Source: BP-191 sp035940575
GTDB lineage: Bacteria; Actinomycetota; Actinomycetes; BP-191
Assembly (NCBI GenBank): GCA_035940575.1
Contig: DASZER010000059.1
Coordinates: forward strand, 1 to 26,991
Direction: 5' to 3'
Length of the DNA stretch: 26,991 nucleotides
A program made the translations under genes and the position numbers. The notes under the pieces were generated by a model. That model did not search any database and had not been told where the DNA came from. It saw nothing but the letters and a program-made list of their open reading frames with translations. Below are positions 1 to 6,466 of the stretch, one piece after another (the first letter of the stretch is position 1; each line of letters starts with the position of its first letter).

Positions 1-19
1 CAGCGTTAGCGTGAGACAC
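1..19 (-). CDS. Start of a transposase-like gene (probable IS481 family), cut by window edge
   Basis: Only the first six codons are inside the window. They read V-S-H-A-N-A from a GTG at 19, and the frame is open to base 1. A perfect AGGAGG-type ribosome binding site lies just upstream (24-31, minus strand), so a real gene start is well supported. Many actinobacterial IS481-family transposases begin with Met-Ser-His-Ala-Asn-Ala, which is the only reason for the family call; with six residues this is a recognition, not a proof. The sequence CTGTTGAGG on the minus strand near 46-55 could belong to a terminal repeat. The rest of the gene lies outside the window on the left. Confidence 0.5.
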
Positions 20-80
20 GAAGACCTCCTGTCGGCGGAGCGGTTCCTCAACAGCTCCACTCCACGACGGGAGGTCTTCG
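19..80 (-). repeat. Inverted repeat enclosing the transposase ribosome binding site
   Basis: The 11-base arms CGAAGACCTCC (19-29) and GGAGGTCTTCG (70-80) are perfectly complementary and are separated by 40 bases. On the minus-strand transcript the second arm contains the GGAGG ribosome binding site and ends at the G of the GTG start codon. A transcript entering from outside the gene could therefore fold and hide the start. Such stem-loops are known to limit transposase translation from external read-through in several IS families; that this one does so is inference. Confidence 0.6.
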
Positions 81-98
81 CTTTCAAGATCACTCAGA

Positions 99-114
99 TC
101 GTGTCGTCACACGA
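99..114 (-). terminator. Hairpin after the CDF exporter gene, possible terminator
   Basis: TCGTGT (99-104) pairs perfectly with ACACGA (109-114) across a 4-base loop. It sits 29 bases past the stop codon of the minus-strand exporter gene and is followed on that strand by a moderately T-containing stretch. The stem is short and there is no clear U-run, so termination is only a suggestion. Confidence 0.35.
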
Positions 115-142
115 CCTCGACCAACGTGCCTGGTCAGTACAG

Positions 143-1153
143 CTAGCGCCTGTGGTCGGCGGTGTGCTCGTGGTGGCCGTCGCCGCGCGGGTCGGCGTGG
201 ACGAGCGCGTCGGAGAGCTTCGGGACGTCGTGGAGCAGCGCGTGCTCCGCGTGCTCGGTGACCGTGTGCGCCTCCACGACGGACAGCGTCGGGTCGACCG
301 TCACGCGCGCCTCGGCGCGCAGCGTGTGGCCGATCCAGCGGATGCGTACCTCCGTCACGTCCTCGACGCCCTCGGCGCCGCGCAACGCCGCCTCGGCCGC
401 GTCGACCAGCGACTCGTCGACGGCGTCCATGAGGCGCAGGTAGACGTCGCGGGCGGCATTCTTGAGGACCAGCAGGATCGCGAGCGTGATCAGCAGGCCG
501 ACCACGGGGTCCGCCTGCGGCCAGCCGAGCCAGACGCCGATGGCGCCGAGCAGCACCGCGAGGCTCGTGAAGCCGTCGGTGCGCGCGTGCAGCCCGTCCG
601 CCACGAGCGCGGCGGAGCCGATCTCGCGGCCGACGCGGATGCGGTAGCGCGCCACGACCTCGTTGCCGGCGAAGCCGACGACGGCGGCGGCGGCGACCGC
701 GCCGAGGTGGCGTACGTCGTGCGGGTCGAGCAGCCGCCGGAACGCCTCGTAGCCCGCGAGCGCCGCCGACGCGGCGATCGTGAGGACGATCGCGATGCCC
801 GCCAGGTCCTCGGCGCGGCCGTAGCCGTACGTGTAGCGCCGCGTCGGCCTGCGGCGGCCGACGGTGAACGCGAGCCACAGCGGCAGCGCCGTCAAGGCGT
901 CGGCGACGTTGTGCAGCGTGTCGCCGAGGAGGGCGACGCTGCCGGTCAGCACGACCACGAACGCCTGCGCCACGGCCGTCACGCCGAGCACGGCGAGGGA
1001 GATCTTGAGCGCCCGGATGCCCTTGTCGCTGGACTCCAGCGCGTCGTCGACCTTGTCCGACGAGTCGTGGCTGTGGGGCGCGAAGAGCTCCCTGACCGCG
1101 GCGATCGGCCCGGATTTGTGGTGGTGGTGCTCGTGATCGTGCGGCGAGGACAC
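143..1153 (-). CDS. Cation diffusion facilitator (CDF) metal exporter
   Basis: A 336-residue inner-membrane protein expected to exchange a divalent metal, most likely Zn2+, for protons. The start is the GTG at 1153, preceded by GGGAG at good spacing. The N-terminus is histidine rich (His5, His7, His9-12), as in many zinc CDFs. Membrane segments begin at about residue 50. The transport-site motifs H-N-V-A-D (His81 to Asp85) and, in the fifth membrane segment, H-A-R-T-D follow the HxxxD/HxxxD pattern of zinc-type members rather than the DxxxD pattern of manganese types. The C-terminal cytosolic domain carries the usual metal-sensing fold and ends in another His/Asp-rich tail. It diverges from the DUF3052 gene across 81 bases. 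A TAGATT (1188-1193, minus strand) could be its -10 box, without a convincing -35. Confidence 0.9.
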   Translation of the reverse strand: MSSPHDHEHHHHKSGPIAAVRELFAPHSHDSSDKVDDALESSDKGIRALKISLAVLGVTAVAQAFVVVLTGSVALLGDTLHNVADALTALPLWLAFTVGRRRPTRRYTYGYGRAEDLAGIAIVLTIAASAALAGYEAFRRLLDPHDVRHLGAVAAAAVVGFAGNEVVARYRIRVGREIGSAALVADGLHARTDGFTSLAVLLGAIGVWLGWPQADPVVGLLITLAILLVLKNAARDVYLRLMDAVDESLVDAAEAALRGAEGVEDVTEVRIRWIGHTLRAEARVTVDPTLSVVEAHTVTEHAEHALLHDVPKLSDALVHADPRGDGHHEHTADHRR

Positions 1154-1234
1154 TTGCGCACTCCCGTCCGGCCCGTGTGGACTGTTCAATCTAGAGCGGG
1201 CCGCCGGCCCGCGCGGCGAACGGGAGGCGTCGAC

Positions 1235-1672
1235 GTGACGACCGCGGGCTCCGCTGAGGGCCAGCGCACGGCGGCGGACCGCCTCGGCATCACCGCCGGG
1301 ATGGTCGTGCAGGAGATCGGGCGCGACGACGACGTCGATCGGGAGCTGCTCGACGCGATCGTCGAGCGCACGGGCGTCGAGCCGATCGTGGAGGACACCG
1401 ACGACGTCGTGGACGTCGTGCTGCTGTGGTTCCGCGAGGAGGACGGCGACCTCGTCGACGCGCTGATGGACGCGCGGACGAGGCTCGACAACAACGGAGC
1501 CATCTGGGTCCTCACGCCGAAGGCGGGCCGCGACGGCCACGTCGAGCCGAGCGACATCATGGACGCCGCGCCGACGGCCGGCCTCACCCAGACCGCGACG
1601 GTGTCGGCGTCGAAGGACTGGGCCGCCGCGAAGCTCACCGTGCCGAAGGGCCAGCGGGCGCCGCGCCGCTAG
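1235..1672 (+). CDS. DUF3052 family protein
   Basis: A 145-residue soluble protein. The start is GTG 1235, preceded by GGGAGG at 9 bases. The sequence has the DUF3052 pattern: a G-I-T-A-G-M-V-V-Q-E-I-G segment near residue 20, an acidic middle, D-V-V-L-L-W-F at about 70, and a C-terminal part with W-V-L-T-P-K. The family is almost confined to actinobacteria and has no settled biochemical role. Its partner here, ahpE, follows by 19 bases, the same pairing recalled for Rv2239c-Rv2238c in M. tuberculosis. Co-transcription with ahpE is possible, although ahpE also seems to have its own leaderless promoter in the gap. Function is left open. Confidence 0.85.
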   Translation: MTTAGSAEGQRTAADRLGITAGMVVQEIGRDDDVDRELLDAIVERTGVEPIVEDTDDVVDVVLLWFREEDGDLVDALMDARTRLDNNGAIWVLTPKAGRDGHVEPSDIMDAAPTAGLTQTATVSASKDWAAAKLTVPKGQRAPRR

Positions 1673-1679
1673 AGGGCCG

Positions 1680-1685
1680 TACCCT
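1680..1685 (+). promoter_or_regulatory. -10 box of a leaderless promoter for ahpE
   Basis: TACCCT ends six bases before the ATG at 1692 and there is no ribosome binding site in the 19-base gap. This is the geometry of leaderless actinobacterial transcripts, in which transcription starts at the start codon. No clear -35 box is visible. Confidence 0.45.
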
Positions 1686-1691
1686 GGCCGC

Positions 1692-2147
1692 ATGGTGGAC
1701 GTGGGGCAGCCGGCGCCGGAGTTCGCGCTCAAGGACCAGAACAACCAGGTCGTCTCGCTCGCGTCGTTCCGCGGCGCCAGGAACGTGCTGCTCGTCTTCT
1801 ACCCGTACGCGTTCACCCGCGTGTGCGGGTCGGAGCTGGCGGCGTTGCGCGACGCGGCGGACGACTTCCAGAACGACTCCGTGCAGGTCCTCACGGTCAG
1901 CGTCGACACGCCGTACGCGCACCGGGTGTGGGCCGAGCAGGAGGGGTTCACGTTCCCGCTGCTGTCGGACTTCTGGCCGCACGGCGCGGTGGCGCAGGCG
2001 TACGGGTGCTTCAACGAGGAGCGCGGCTGCTCGACCAGGGGGACGTACGCGATCGACCGGTCGGGGGTCGTGCGGTGGCGCGAGGTGTTCGCGATCCCGG
2101 ACCACCGCGACCTCGACGCGTGGCGGCGCGCGCTCGCGGACCTCTAG
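1692..2147 (+). CDS. ahpE: AhpE-type peroxiredoxin
   Basis: A 151-residue thiol peroxidase that reduces hydroperoxides and peroxynitrite. The peroxidatic cysteine is Cys45 in Y-P-Y-A-F-T-R-V-C, the same position as in M. tuberculosis AhpE. The blocks N-V-L-L-V-F (31-36) and F-P-L-L-S-D-F-W-P-H-G-A-V (88-100) are nearly identical to that protein as recalled. Two further cysteines, Cys106 and Cys113, flank the loop after helix 3. The mycobacterial enzyme is 1-Cys, so an intramolecular resolving cysteine is possible here but unproven. It follows the DUF3052 gene and probably uses a leaderless start at the ATG. Reductant candidates such as mycoredoxin or mycothiol enzymes are not in the window. 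Confidence 0.92.
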   Translation: MVDVGQPAPEFALKDQNNQVVSLASFRGARNVLLVFYPYAFTRVCGSELAALRDAADDFQNDSVQVLTVSVDTPYAHRVWAEQEGFTFPLLSDFWPHGAVAQAYGCFNEERGCSTRGTYAIDRSGVVRWREVFAIPDHRDLDAWRRALADL

Positions 2148-2220
2148 GCATGTCTCCCACGTCATCGATGTGCTGCGCGGCGCCCGCTCGCGACGATCGA
2201 GACCTGCGAGACACCCCCTA

Positions 2221-2544
2221 ATGGGCTGCTACGTCTGCGGCACGCGCCAGGGCGACCCGGCGCGCGGCGCGTCGCCGTGGCAGCGGGGCGTGGTGCGCGG
2301 CGTGCAGGTGCTCGGCTGCCCCGCCTGCCAGGCGTCGGGCGCGTGGGCGGCGGTGCTCGACGCGTGCGCGGCGTGCGGGTCCACTGCGTTGCTGCGCCGC
2401 CTCGGCGAGACCGTGTGCCGGGCCTGCGGCCACTCGGGCGACGGCGTCGCCGCGGAGGGCGTGCCGCCGCCCGCGGCCGCGTCGGGCGCGTTGTCGGACG
2501 ACGTCTCGGCGGCGCTGGAACGGATGTTCCGGCAGATGCCGTAG
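2221..2544 (+). CDS. Small double zinc-ribbon protein, function unknown
   Basis: A 107-residue soluble protein starting at ATG 2221; no ribosome binding site is evident. It contains four C-x-x-C pairs: Cys3/Cys6, C-P-A-C near 35, C-A-A-C near 52 and C-R-A-C near 71. These would make two zinc ribbons. An Ala/Pro-rich linker follows, then a short amphipathic C-terminal helix (E-R-M-F-R-Q-M). I do not recognise a named family. Zinc ribbons of this size bind nucleic acid or act as protein adaptors, but nothing here fixes the role. Its stop lies 7 bases from the stop of the convergent MFS gene. Upstream, 73 bases after ahpE, there is no obvious promoter. Confidence 0.75.
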   Translation: MGCYVCGTRQGDPARGASPWQRGVVRGVQVLGCPACQASGAWAAVLDACAACGSTALLRRLGETVCRACGHSGDGVAAEGVPPPAAASGALSDDVSAALERMFRQMP

Positions 2545-2551
2545 CCCGCCG

Positions 2552-3880
2552 CTAGGACCGGGGCTTGGCGAAGCGGGGGAGCAGCCGGCCCCGTCCCGCC
2601 GGTGCCTGGTCGGGCACCGCGACGGCGACCGGCGCCACCGGCGAGGGGTCGGCCGGCGCCGCCGCGCTCGTCACGTCCTCGGCGACGGGCGCGCGCGCGG
2701 GCAGCGTCGCGAACAGCGCCGCCGACGCCACCGCGAGCGCGAGCGTTCCGAGCCAGAGGGTGCCGTGCCCGGCCTCGAGCGCCGCGCTGCCGAGGATCGG
2801 GCCGATGGTGAACGCGAGCGACCACGCGAGCCCGAGGCCGCCGGCGTAGCGGCCGCGCAGGTCGGGCGGGGCGAGCGCGGACATGTACGCCCACCCGGTC
2901 GGCGATCCGAGCATCTCGCCGACCGTCCACACCAGGACGGCGGCGAGCAGCAGCGGGATCGACTGGCCCACCGCGCCGACGAGCGCGTAGCCGCCGCCGA
3001 GCACCAGGGACCCGAGCGCCATCACGCGGGGTGCCGCGAAGCGGCGCGTACGTCCGCTGATCCAGAACTCGGTGGCGATGATGACGAGGCCGTTGACGCT
3101 GATCAGCCCGCCGTAGACGGCCGGGCTGAACCCGCGCTCGGTCAGCACCAGGGGCAGCGTCACCATCGTCTGCGCGAACACGAGCGCGTTGACGAACGAC
3201 CCCACCCAGAACCGGCGGAACAGCCGGTCCTCGACCACCGCGCGGAAGCCACGCCCGCCGGGCACCGTGCCGCTCTCGTACCGCGCCGCGAGGCCTACCG
3301 GCTTGGTCTCGCGCAGGAACGCGAGCGCCACGACCGCGTAGATCCACGACGTCGCGGCGTCGGCGAGGAACAGCCGTACGAAGCCGATATGGGTGATGAG
3401 CAGGCCGCCGAGGCCGGTGCCGACGGCGAAGCCGAGGTTGACGACGAGGCGGAACAGCGCGAACGCGTCGATGCGCCGTTCGGCCGGCGTGAGGTCGGTG
3501 AGCATCGCCGACACGGCGGGGCGCCCGGACTCCGAGACCGCGCCCGCGACCAGCGCGACCGCGACGACCATCGCCGGGTGCTGCGTGAGGAGCAGCGCGG
3601 CGATCGCGAGGCCGCCGAGCAGCGGCGAGCCGACGACGACCGGCTTGCGGCCGAGGCGGTCGGCGAGCGAGCCGCCGGTGACCGACGCGACCATGCCGCC
3701 CGCGCCCCACGCGGCCATGGCCACGCCGGCGGCGCGCAGCGAGAGGCCGCGCTCGTTGTGCAGGTAGATCGTGAGGAACGGCACCGCGAAGCTTCCCGCG
3801 CGCGTGATCAGCGTGCCGGCAAGGAGGATCCAGACGGCACTCGGCAGGTCTCGCATGCGGCGCGGCAGCAACCGGGACAT
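2552..3880 (-). CDS. Major facilitator superfamily (MFS) exporter
   Basis: A 442-residue polytopic membrane protein with about 12 helices, expected to be a proton-driven drug or metabolite exporter. The MFS signature between helices 2 and 3 is clear: G-G-S-L-A-D-R-L-G-R-K-P at 69-80. The C-terminus is a Pro/Ala-rich cytosolic tail of about 50 residues. The ATG at 3880 was chosen because TACACA ends six bases upstream, compatible with a leaderless start; an ATG at 3898 would add six residues. It lies on the same strand as, and 64 bases downstream of, the RiPP-like peptide gene at 3945-4106, so it could export that peptide, but no direct evidence links them. Substrate unknown. Confidence 0.88.
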   Translation of the reverse strand: MSRLLPRRMRDLPSAVWILLAGTLITRAGSFAVPFLTIYLHNERGLSLRAAGVAMAAWGAGGMVASVTGGSLADRLGRKPVVVGSPLLGGLAIAALLLTQHPAMVVAVALVAGAVSESGRPAVSAMLTDLTPAERRIDAFALFRLVVNLGFAVGTGLGGLLITHIGFVRLFLADAATSWIYAVVALAFLRETKPVGLAARYESGTVPGGRGFRAVVEDRLFRRFWVGSFVNALVFAQTMVTLPLVLTERGFSPAVYGGLISVNGLVIIATEFWISGRTRRFAAPRVMALGSLVLGGGYALVGAVGQSIPLLLAAVLVWTVGEMLGSPTGWAYMSALAPPDLRGRYAGGLGLAWSLAFTIGPILGSAALEAGHGTLWLGTLALAVASAALFATLPARAPVAEDVTSAAAPADPSPVAPVAVAVPDQAPAGRGRLLPRFAKPRS

Positions 3881-3944
3881 GGGTCGTGTGTAGCGCACCC
3901 CTGTGACAAGAACGACGGGGTTTCCGAGATTCCCGCCGCCGCCG

Positions 3945-4106
3945 CTACGGCAGGCAGCCCTCGACGACGGACAGCAGCACGTAGCACGGGGCGAACGTGA
4001 GGAGCGCGCAGGTGCGGCTGACCTGCGTCCCTCCCGCCACGGCCCCGAGCTCGTACGGCGTCAGCTCGGTGGCGGCTTCCCTCTTCAGCACCAGCGATCG
4101 CGTCAT
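3945..4106 (-). CDS. Putative RiPP (lanthipeptide-like) precursor peptide
   Basis: A 53-residue peptide with the layout of a ribosomally made, modified peptide precursor. Residues 1-26 look like a leader ending in E-L-T-P-Y-E-L-G-A-V-A-G-G, the classic E-L-x-x-V-x-G-G double-glycine processing site. The predicted core (27-53) has three cysteines (Cys33, Cys41, Cys51), each preceded by Ser or Thr (Thr27, Ser30, Thr32, Thr37, Ser46), as expected for lanthionine rings. The ATG is at 4106, with an excellent promoter placed for a leaderless start. No LanM, LanB/LanC, radical SAM or peptidase gene is in the window, so it is an orphan here. The nearest same-strand gene is the MFS exporter. An alternative is an unmodified small secreted or membrane peptide. 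Confidence 0.55.
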   Translation of the reverse strand: MTRSLVLKREAATELTPYELGAVAGGTQVSRTCALLTFAPCYVLLSVVEGCLP

Positions 4107-4113
4107 GGGGCGG

Positions 4114-4142
4114 ACGCTAGGAGTACGCCCCTGCGGGGTCAA
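4114..4142 (-). promoter_or_regulatory. Promoter of the RiPP-like peptide gene
   Basis: On the minus strand a TTGACC -35 box (4137-4142) and a TAGCGT -10 box (4114-4119) are separated by exactly 17 bases. The ATG follows seven bases after the -10, so the message is probably leaderless. The spacer contains the short palindrome CCCCTGCGGGG. This is the best-formed promoter in the window. Confidence 0.65.
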
Positions 4143-4151
4143 CGGGTGCCG

Positions 4152-4157
4152 TACCCT
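4152..4157 (+). promoter_or_regulatory. -10 box upstream of tRNA-Val
   Basis: TACCCT ends nine bases before the first base of the tRNA. It overlaps an inverted repeat, CCCTGC-GAC-GCAGGG (4154-4168), that runs into the tRNA 5' end. There is no clear -35 box, and the divergent peptide promoter lies immediately upstream. Confidence 0.4.
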
Positions 4158-4166
4158 GCGACGCAG

Positions 4167-4242
4167 GGGCGCGTAGCTCAGCGGAACGAGCACTCGGCTT
4201 ACACCCGAGCGGTCGCAGGTTCGATCCCTGCCGCGCCCACCA
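4167..4242 (+). tRNA. tRNA-Val (anticodon UAC)
   Basis: A 76-base cloverleaf. The acceptor stem GGGCGCG pairs with CGCGCCC. The D stem is GCTC/GAGC and the anticodon stem CTCGG/CCGAG. The seven-base loop CTTACAC has TAC in the anticodon position, and the T arm is GCAGG-TTCGATC-CCTGC. The 3' CCA is encoded. UAC reads valine codons GUA and GUG. Confidence 0.96.
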
Positions 4243-4259
4243 CGACGGTCGCGGGAGTC

Positions 4260-4280
4260 GCCGCCCCGGAACGGGGTGGC
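4260..4280 (+). terminator. Hairpin downstream of tRNA-Val
   Basis: GCCGCCCCG (4260-4268) pairs with CGGGGTGGC (4272-4280) across the loop GAA, giving nine pairs with one G-U. It begins 17 bases after the tRNA. There is no U-run, as is common for actinobacterial terminators. Confidence 0.5.
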
Positions 4281-4320
4281 CGAACTGTGCAAGGAGCGCG
4301 AGGTTCGGCACTGTAGCGCC

Positions 4321-4968
4321 ATGACCCCGCGCCTCGACGCATCTGTGCCCGCCTCTCGACCGGCCCTCCTGGTGCTGACCGCGTTGGCAGCGGCCGCCTT
4401 GTCGGGGTGCGGGGCGGCCCCCAAGGCTCCGGAGGTCAGGGAACGGACCCTCCACTTCTCGCCGGCGCCCGTCCCCTCGGGGTCTCCGGGCAGCGCGCTG
4501 AGGTTGCGGCTCGACGCGTCGGTGATCGCGGGCGAGAACGCGCCTCCGGCGGAGGGGCGGGCCGACCTGGTCGCGCCCATCCTTCGCGTCGGGACGGCCG
4601 AGCACGCGCTGGTCCTGTACCCCTCCGAGGGACGCAAGTGCCTCGTCCGGCTCTCGGGGGGAAGCAGCGGCCAGTTCTGCTTCCACTCCAGCAAGGAGCT
4701 GGAGGGAGTGATGGTGATCCAGGCGGTGACCACGCCGGGCGACTCCGATCAAGGCGTGGTCTGGGGCATGGCCCCGGCGGGAAGCACCACGCTGTACGTC
4801 ACCCGGGGAGGGAGGACGACGACGTTCGACCTCACGGACTCAGGTCCCTACCTCGACCACGCTGCCGCCTTCCTGGTCCACTACGACGTGGGCGCGGGCC
4901 CGAGCGAGTTCGTCACCAAGGACGCGGCCGGACGCGAGACCGCCCGGAGGCAGTACCCGCTCGAGTGA
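4321..4968 (+). CDS. Predicted lipoprotein, function unknown
   Basis: A 215-residue protein. The N-terminus has a charged start, a hydrophobic stretch (residues 14-27) and the lipobox L-S-G-C with Cys30 as the lipid-modified residue, so the mature protein is anchored on the outer face of the membrane. The remainder is predicted soluble and beta-rich, with two further cysteines around residues 107 and 119. I do not recognise a family. ATG 4321 was chosen because it gives a normal-length signal peptide; a GTG at 4276 would add 15 residues. No good ribosome binding site precedes 4321, so a leaderless start is possible. A secreted-protein gene follows on the same strand after 117 bases. Confidence 0.75.
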   Translation: MTPRLDASVPASRPALLVLTALAAAALSGCGAAPKAPEVRERTLHFSPAPVPSGSPGSALRLRLDASVIAGENAPPAEGRADLVAPILRVGTAEHALVLYPSEGRKCLVRLSGGSSGQFCFHSSKELEGVMVIQAVTTPGDSDQGVVWGMAPAGSTTLYVTRGGRTTTFDLTDSGPYLDHAAAFLVHYDVGAGPSEFVTKDAAGRETARRQYPLE

Positions 4969-5085
4969 CTTCCGGGAAACGGCACACGGCGCCTGCTCGG
5001 TGTATAGCGTCGCCCTCGCTCCGTAGCGCCCTTCGGACCCCCGCGGGTGACGCGCACGCGACACGTACACCGACAAGGAGCGTGC

Positions 5086-5568
5086 ATGAAGAAGAGATTC
5101 GCTGCCCTGACGATCGCCGCGACCACGGTCGCCGGCCTGGTTCTGACGGCGCCCCCTGCCTCCGCCTCCGCCCAGAACGTGGGGCTCATGCAGAAGACGT
5201 TCGTCGACAACGAGGGCAAGTCGCACACCCACAAGGCCTGGTTCAACACCGACACCGTCAACCACGTGGCCCGCGCCTACAACAGCGCCAGCGGTCCGAG
5301 CACCTACTGGTGGGCGCAGACGCGGCTGTACCGCGACAACGACGGCTACAAGCTTGCGGACACCGGCTTCAGCAGCCGCATGGGGCTCAGCACGGGCTAC
5401 ACCCACTACACGGGGACCCCGTCCTGCTACGCGGGAGGGTTCGCCAGCACGGGCCAGGTCTGGCTGTACTCGAACGCGTGGGCCTGGTGGGACGACGGCC
5501 AGCCCGGCTTCATCAACCCCGACGAGCAGTACGGCATGAACTCCTACGCCGTGCTCGTCGCCTGCTAG
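5086..5568 (+). CDS. Small secreted protein, function unknown
   Basis: A 160-residue protein with a classical Sec signal peptide: M-K-K-R at the start, a hydrophobic core to about residue 21, then A-P-P-A-S-A-S-A with likely cleavage near residue 28. AAGGAG six bases before the ATG is a strong ribosome binding site. The mature part of about 130 residues is rich in Trp, Tyr, Ser and Gly. It has two cysteines, one in T-P-S-C-Y and one as the last residue, which could form a disulfide tying the C-terminus to the body. I recognise no family. A TATAGC at about 5004 could be a -10 box. The preceding lipoprotein gene is co-oriented, but a shared transcript is not shown. Confidence 0.8.
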   Translation: MKKRFAALTIAATTVAGLVLTAPPASASAQNVGLMQKTFVDNEGKSHTHKAWFNTDTVNHVARAYNSASGPSTYWWAQTRLYRDNDGYKLADTGFSSRMGLSTGYTHYTGTPSCYAGGFASTGQVWLYSNAWAWWDDGQPGFINPDEQYGMNSYAVLVAC

Positions 5569-5758
5569 TCCGCCTCGTCCTGGCCGACCGGTAGACCATC
5601 CGCTCGTCGCTAGGCGTCCACCGAGGACGTTGTCGACGGTTCGTGGCACGCAGGAAGCGGATGTGATGACGGCATCTCGCCGTCGCACCCGTTGGCATCG
5701 CTCGTCGGATCGGTAGGTCCGGAGCGTCCGTCACCGATCACTCGCCCATCGGGAATCG

Positions 5759-5776
5759 GCGCGGCGTACGCCGCGC
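5759..5776. repeat. Perfect 18-base palindrome
   Basis: GCGCGGCGTACGCCGCGC is identical to its reverse complement. It lies about 190 bases past the secreted-protein gene, within the gene-free stretch. It could be a terminator stem or a protein site, but pure G/C palindromes also arise by chance in DNA of this composition. Confidence 0.4.
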
Positions 5777-5867
5777 GGCGGCGGCGATGGCAGCGGGGCG
5801 GTCACGACGACGTCCGGCAGCCGTCGTAGCACGGCAGCACGACGGAAGCGGTGATCTGACCGCAACG

Positions 5868-5902
5868 GGTCCGGGGTGGCGCGCGACGTGCCACCCCGGA
5901 CC
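5868..5902. terminator. Strong 13-pair hairpin, probable terminator of the VOC gene
   Basis: GGTCCGGGGTGGC (5868-5880) pairs perfectly with GCCACCCCGGACC (5890-5902) across a 9-base loop. It lies 88 bases beyond the stop of the minus-strand VOC gene and 299 bases beyond the plus-strand secreted-protein gene, so it could stop transcription from either side. No U-run follows on either strand. Confidence 0.6.
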
Positions 5903-5990
5903 TGTGTCGATCCCCGCAACAGGACGTTCTCCGTCCGTCGCTCGACGGTAGGGGAGTGTCGTGCGCGGGTCTCGATGCCGCGGCGGTGCG

Positions 5991-6404
5991 TCAGCCGGCG
6001 GGCTGCGAGATGTTCACCATCCAGTGGATGCCGAACCTGTCGGTGCACGAGCCGAACACGTCGCCCCACATCTGCTTCTCCAGCGGCATGGTGATCGTGC
6101 TGTCGGCGGACAGCGCGTCCCAGTAGCCGCGCAGCTCGGCCTCGTCGTCGCCGCTCAGGCTGACGGCGACGTTGGTGCCGGCGACGTGGTCCGCGCCCGG
6201 CGGCAGGTCGGACGCCATGAGCGTGAAGCCCTTGGCCGTCTCGAGCCTGGCGTGCATGACCTGCTTCGGGTCGGGAGCGTCCTGCGCGCCCGCGTCCTCG
6301 AACGTCACGATCTCGAGCGTGCCGCCGAGGGCGCTCTCGTAGAACGTCATCGCCTCGCGGGCGGTGCCGGGGAACGCCAGGTACGGGTTGAGCCTCGACG
6401 CCAT
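5991..6404 (-). CDS. VOC superfamily (PhnB / glyoxalase-like) protein
   Basis: A 137-residue cytosolic protein of the vicinal oxygen chelate fold, PhnB-like subgroup. Typical features are N-P-Y-L-A-F-P-G at residues 6-13, A-M-T-F-Y at about 18-22, an M-A-S-D-L-P-P-G segment in the middle, and the C-terminal W-G-D-V-F-G-S-C-T-D-R-F-G-I-H-W-M strand. A His near the end (G-I-H-W) is a usual metal-ligand position. The GGAGG before the ATG at 6404 supports the start. Members of this subgroup are often annotated as 3-demethylubiquinone methyltransferase-like, but they are not methyltransferases and their substrates are mostly unknown. The next gene upstream on the same strand ends 62 bases away. 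Confidence 0.88.
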   Translation of the reverse strand: MASRLNPYLAFPGTAREAMTFYESALGGTLEIVTFEDAGAQDAPDPKQVMHARLETAKGFTLMASDLPPGADHVAGTNVAVSLSGDDEAELRGYWDALSADSTITMPLEKQMWGDVFGSCTDRFGIHWMVNISQPAG

Positions 6405-6466
6405 CGTGTCCTCCGTCGTGTTGGGGTGCCGCTGTCACCCAACCAGACGACGCCGGGCGCCGGAAC

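Larger units (their letters stand above)
5569..5990. other. 422-base gene-free stretch between convergent genes
   Basis: Neither strand holds a convincing coding sequence here. It contains a perfect 18-base palindrome (5759-5776) and a strong 13-pair hairpin (5868-5902), listed separately. It is the 3' region of both flanking genes, which converge on it. Confidence 0.6.

Noticed and set aside
46..55. Exact terminal inverted repeat of the left-edge element
   Set aside because: The sequence CTGTTGAGG on the minus strand is suggestive, but without the other end or a target duplication the boundary cannot be set.
11..1672. Long plus-strand open frame antisense to the CDF exporter gene
   Set aside because: It is in frame with the DUF3052 gene but its first 400 codons mirror the exporter. 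The residue make-up (Arg, Val and Asp rich, no domains) is that of a high-GC shadow. Only the part from 1235 is kept.
2150..2221. 23-codon open frame with a Cys-Cys pair upstream of the zinc-ribbon gene
   Set aside because: Considered as a cysteine-responsive leader peptide. It lacks a ribosome binding site and a longer Cys run, and the downstream gene is not a known cysteine-controlled gene.
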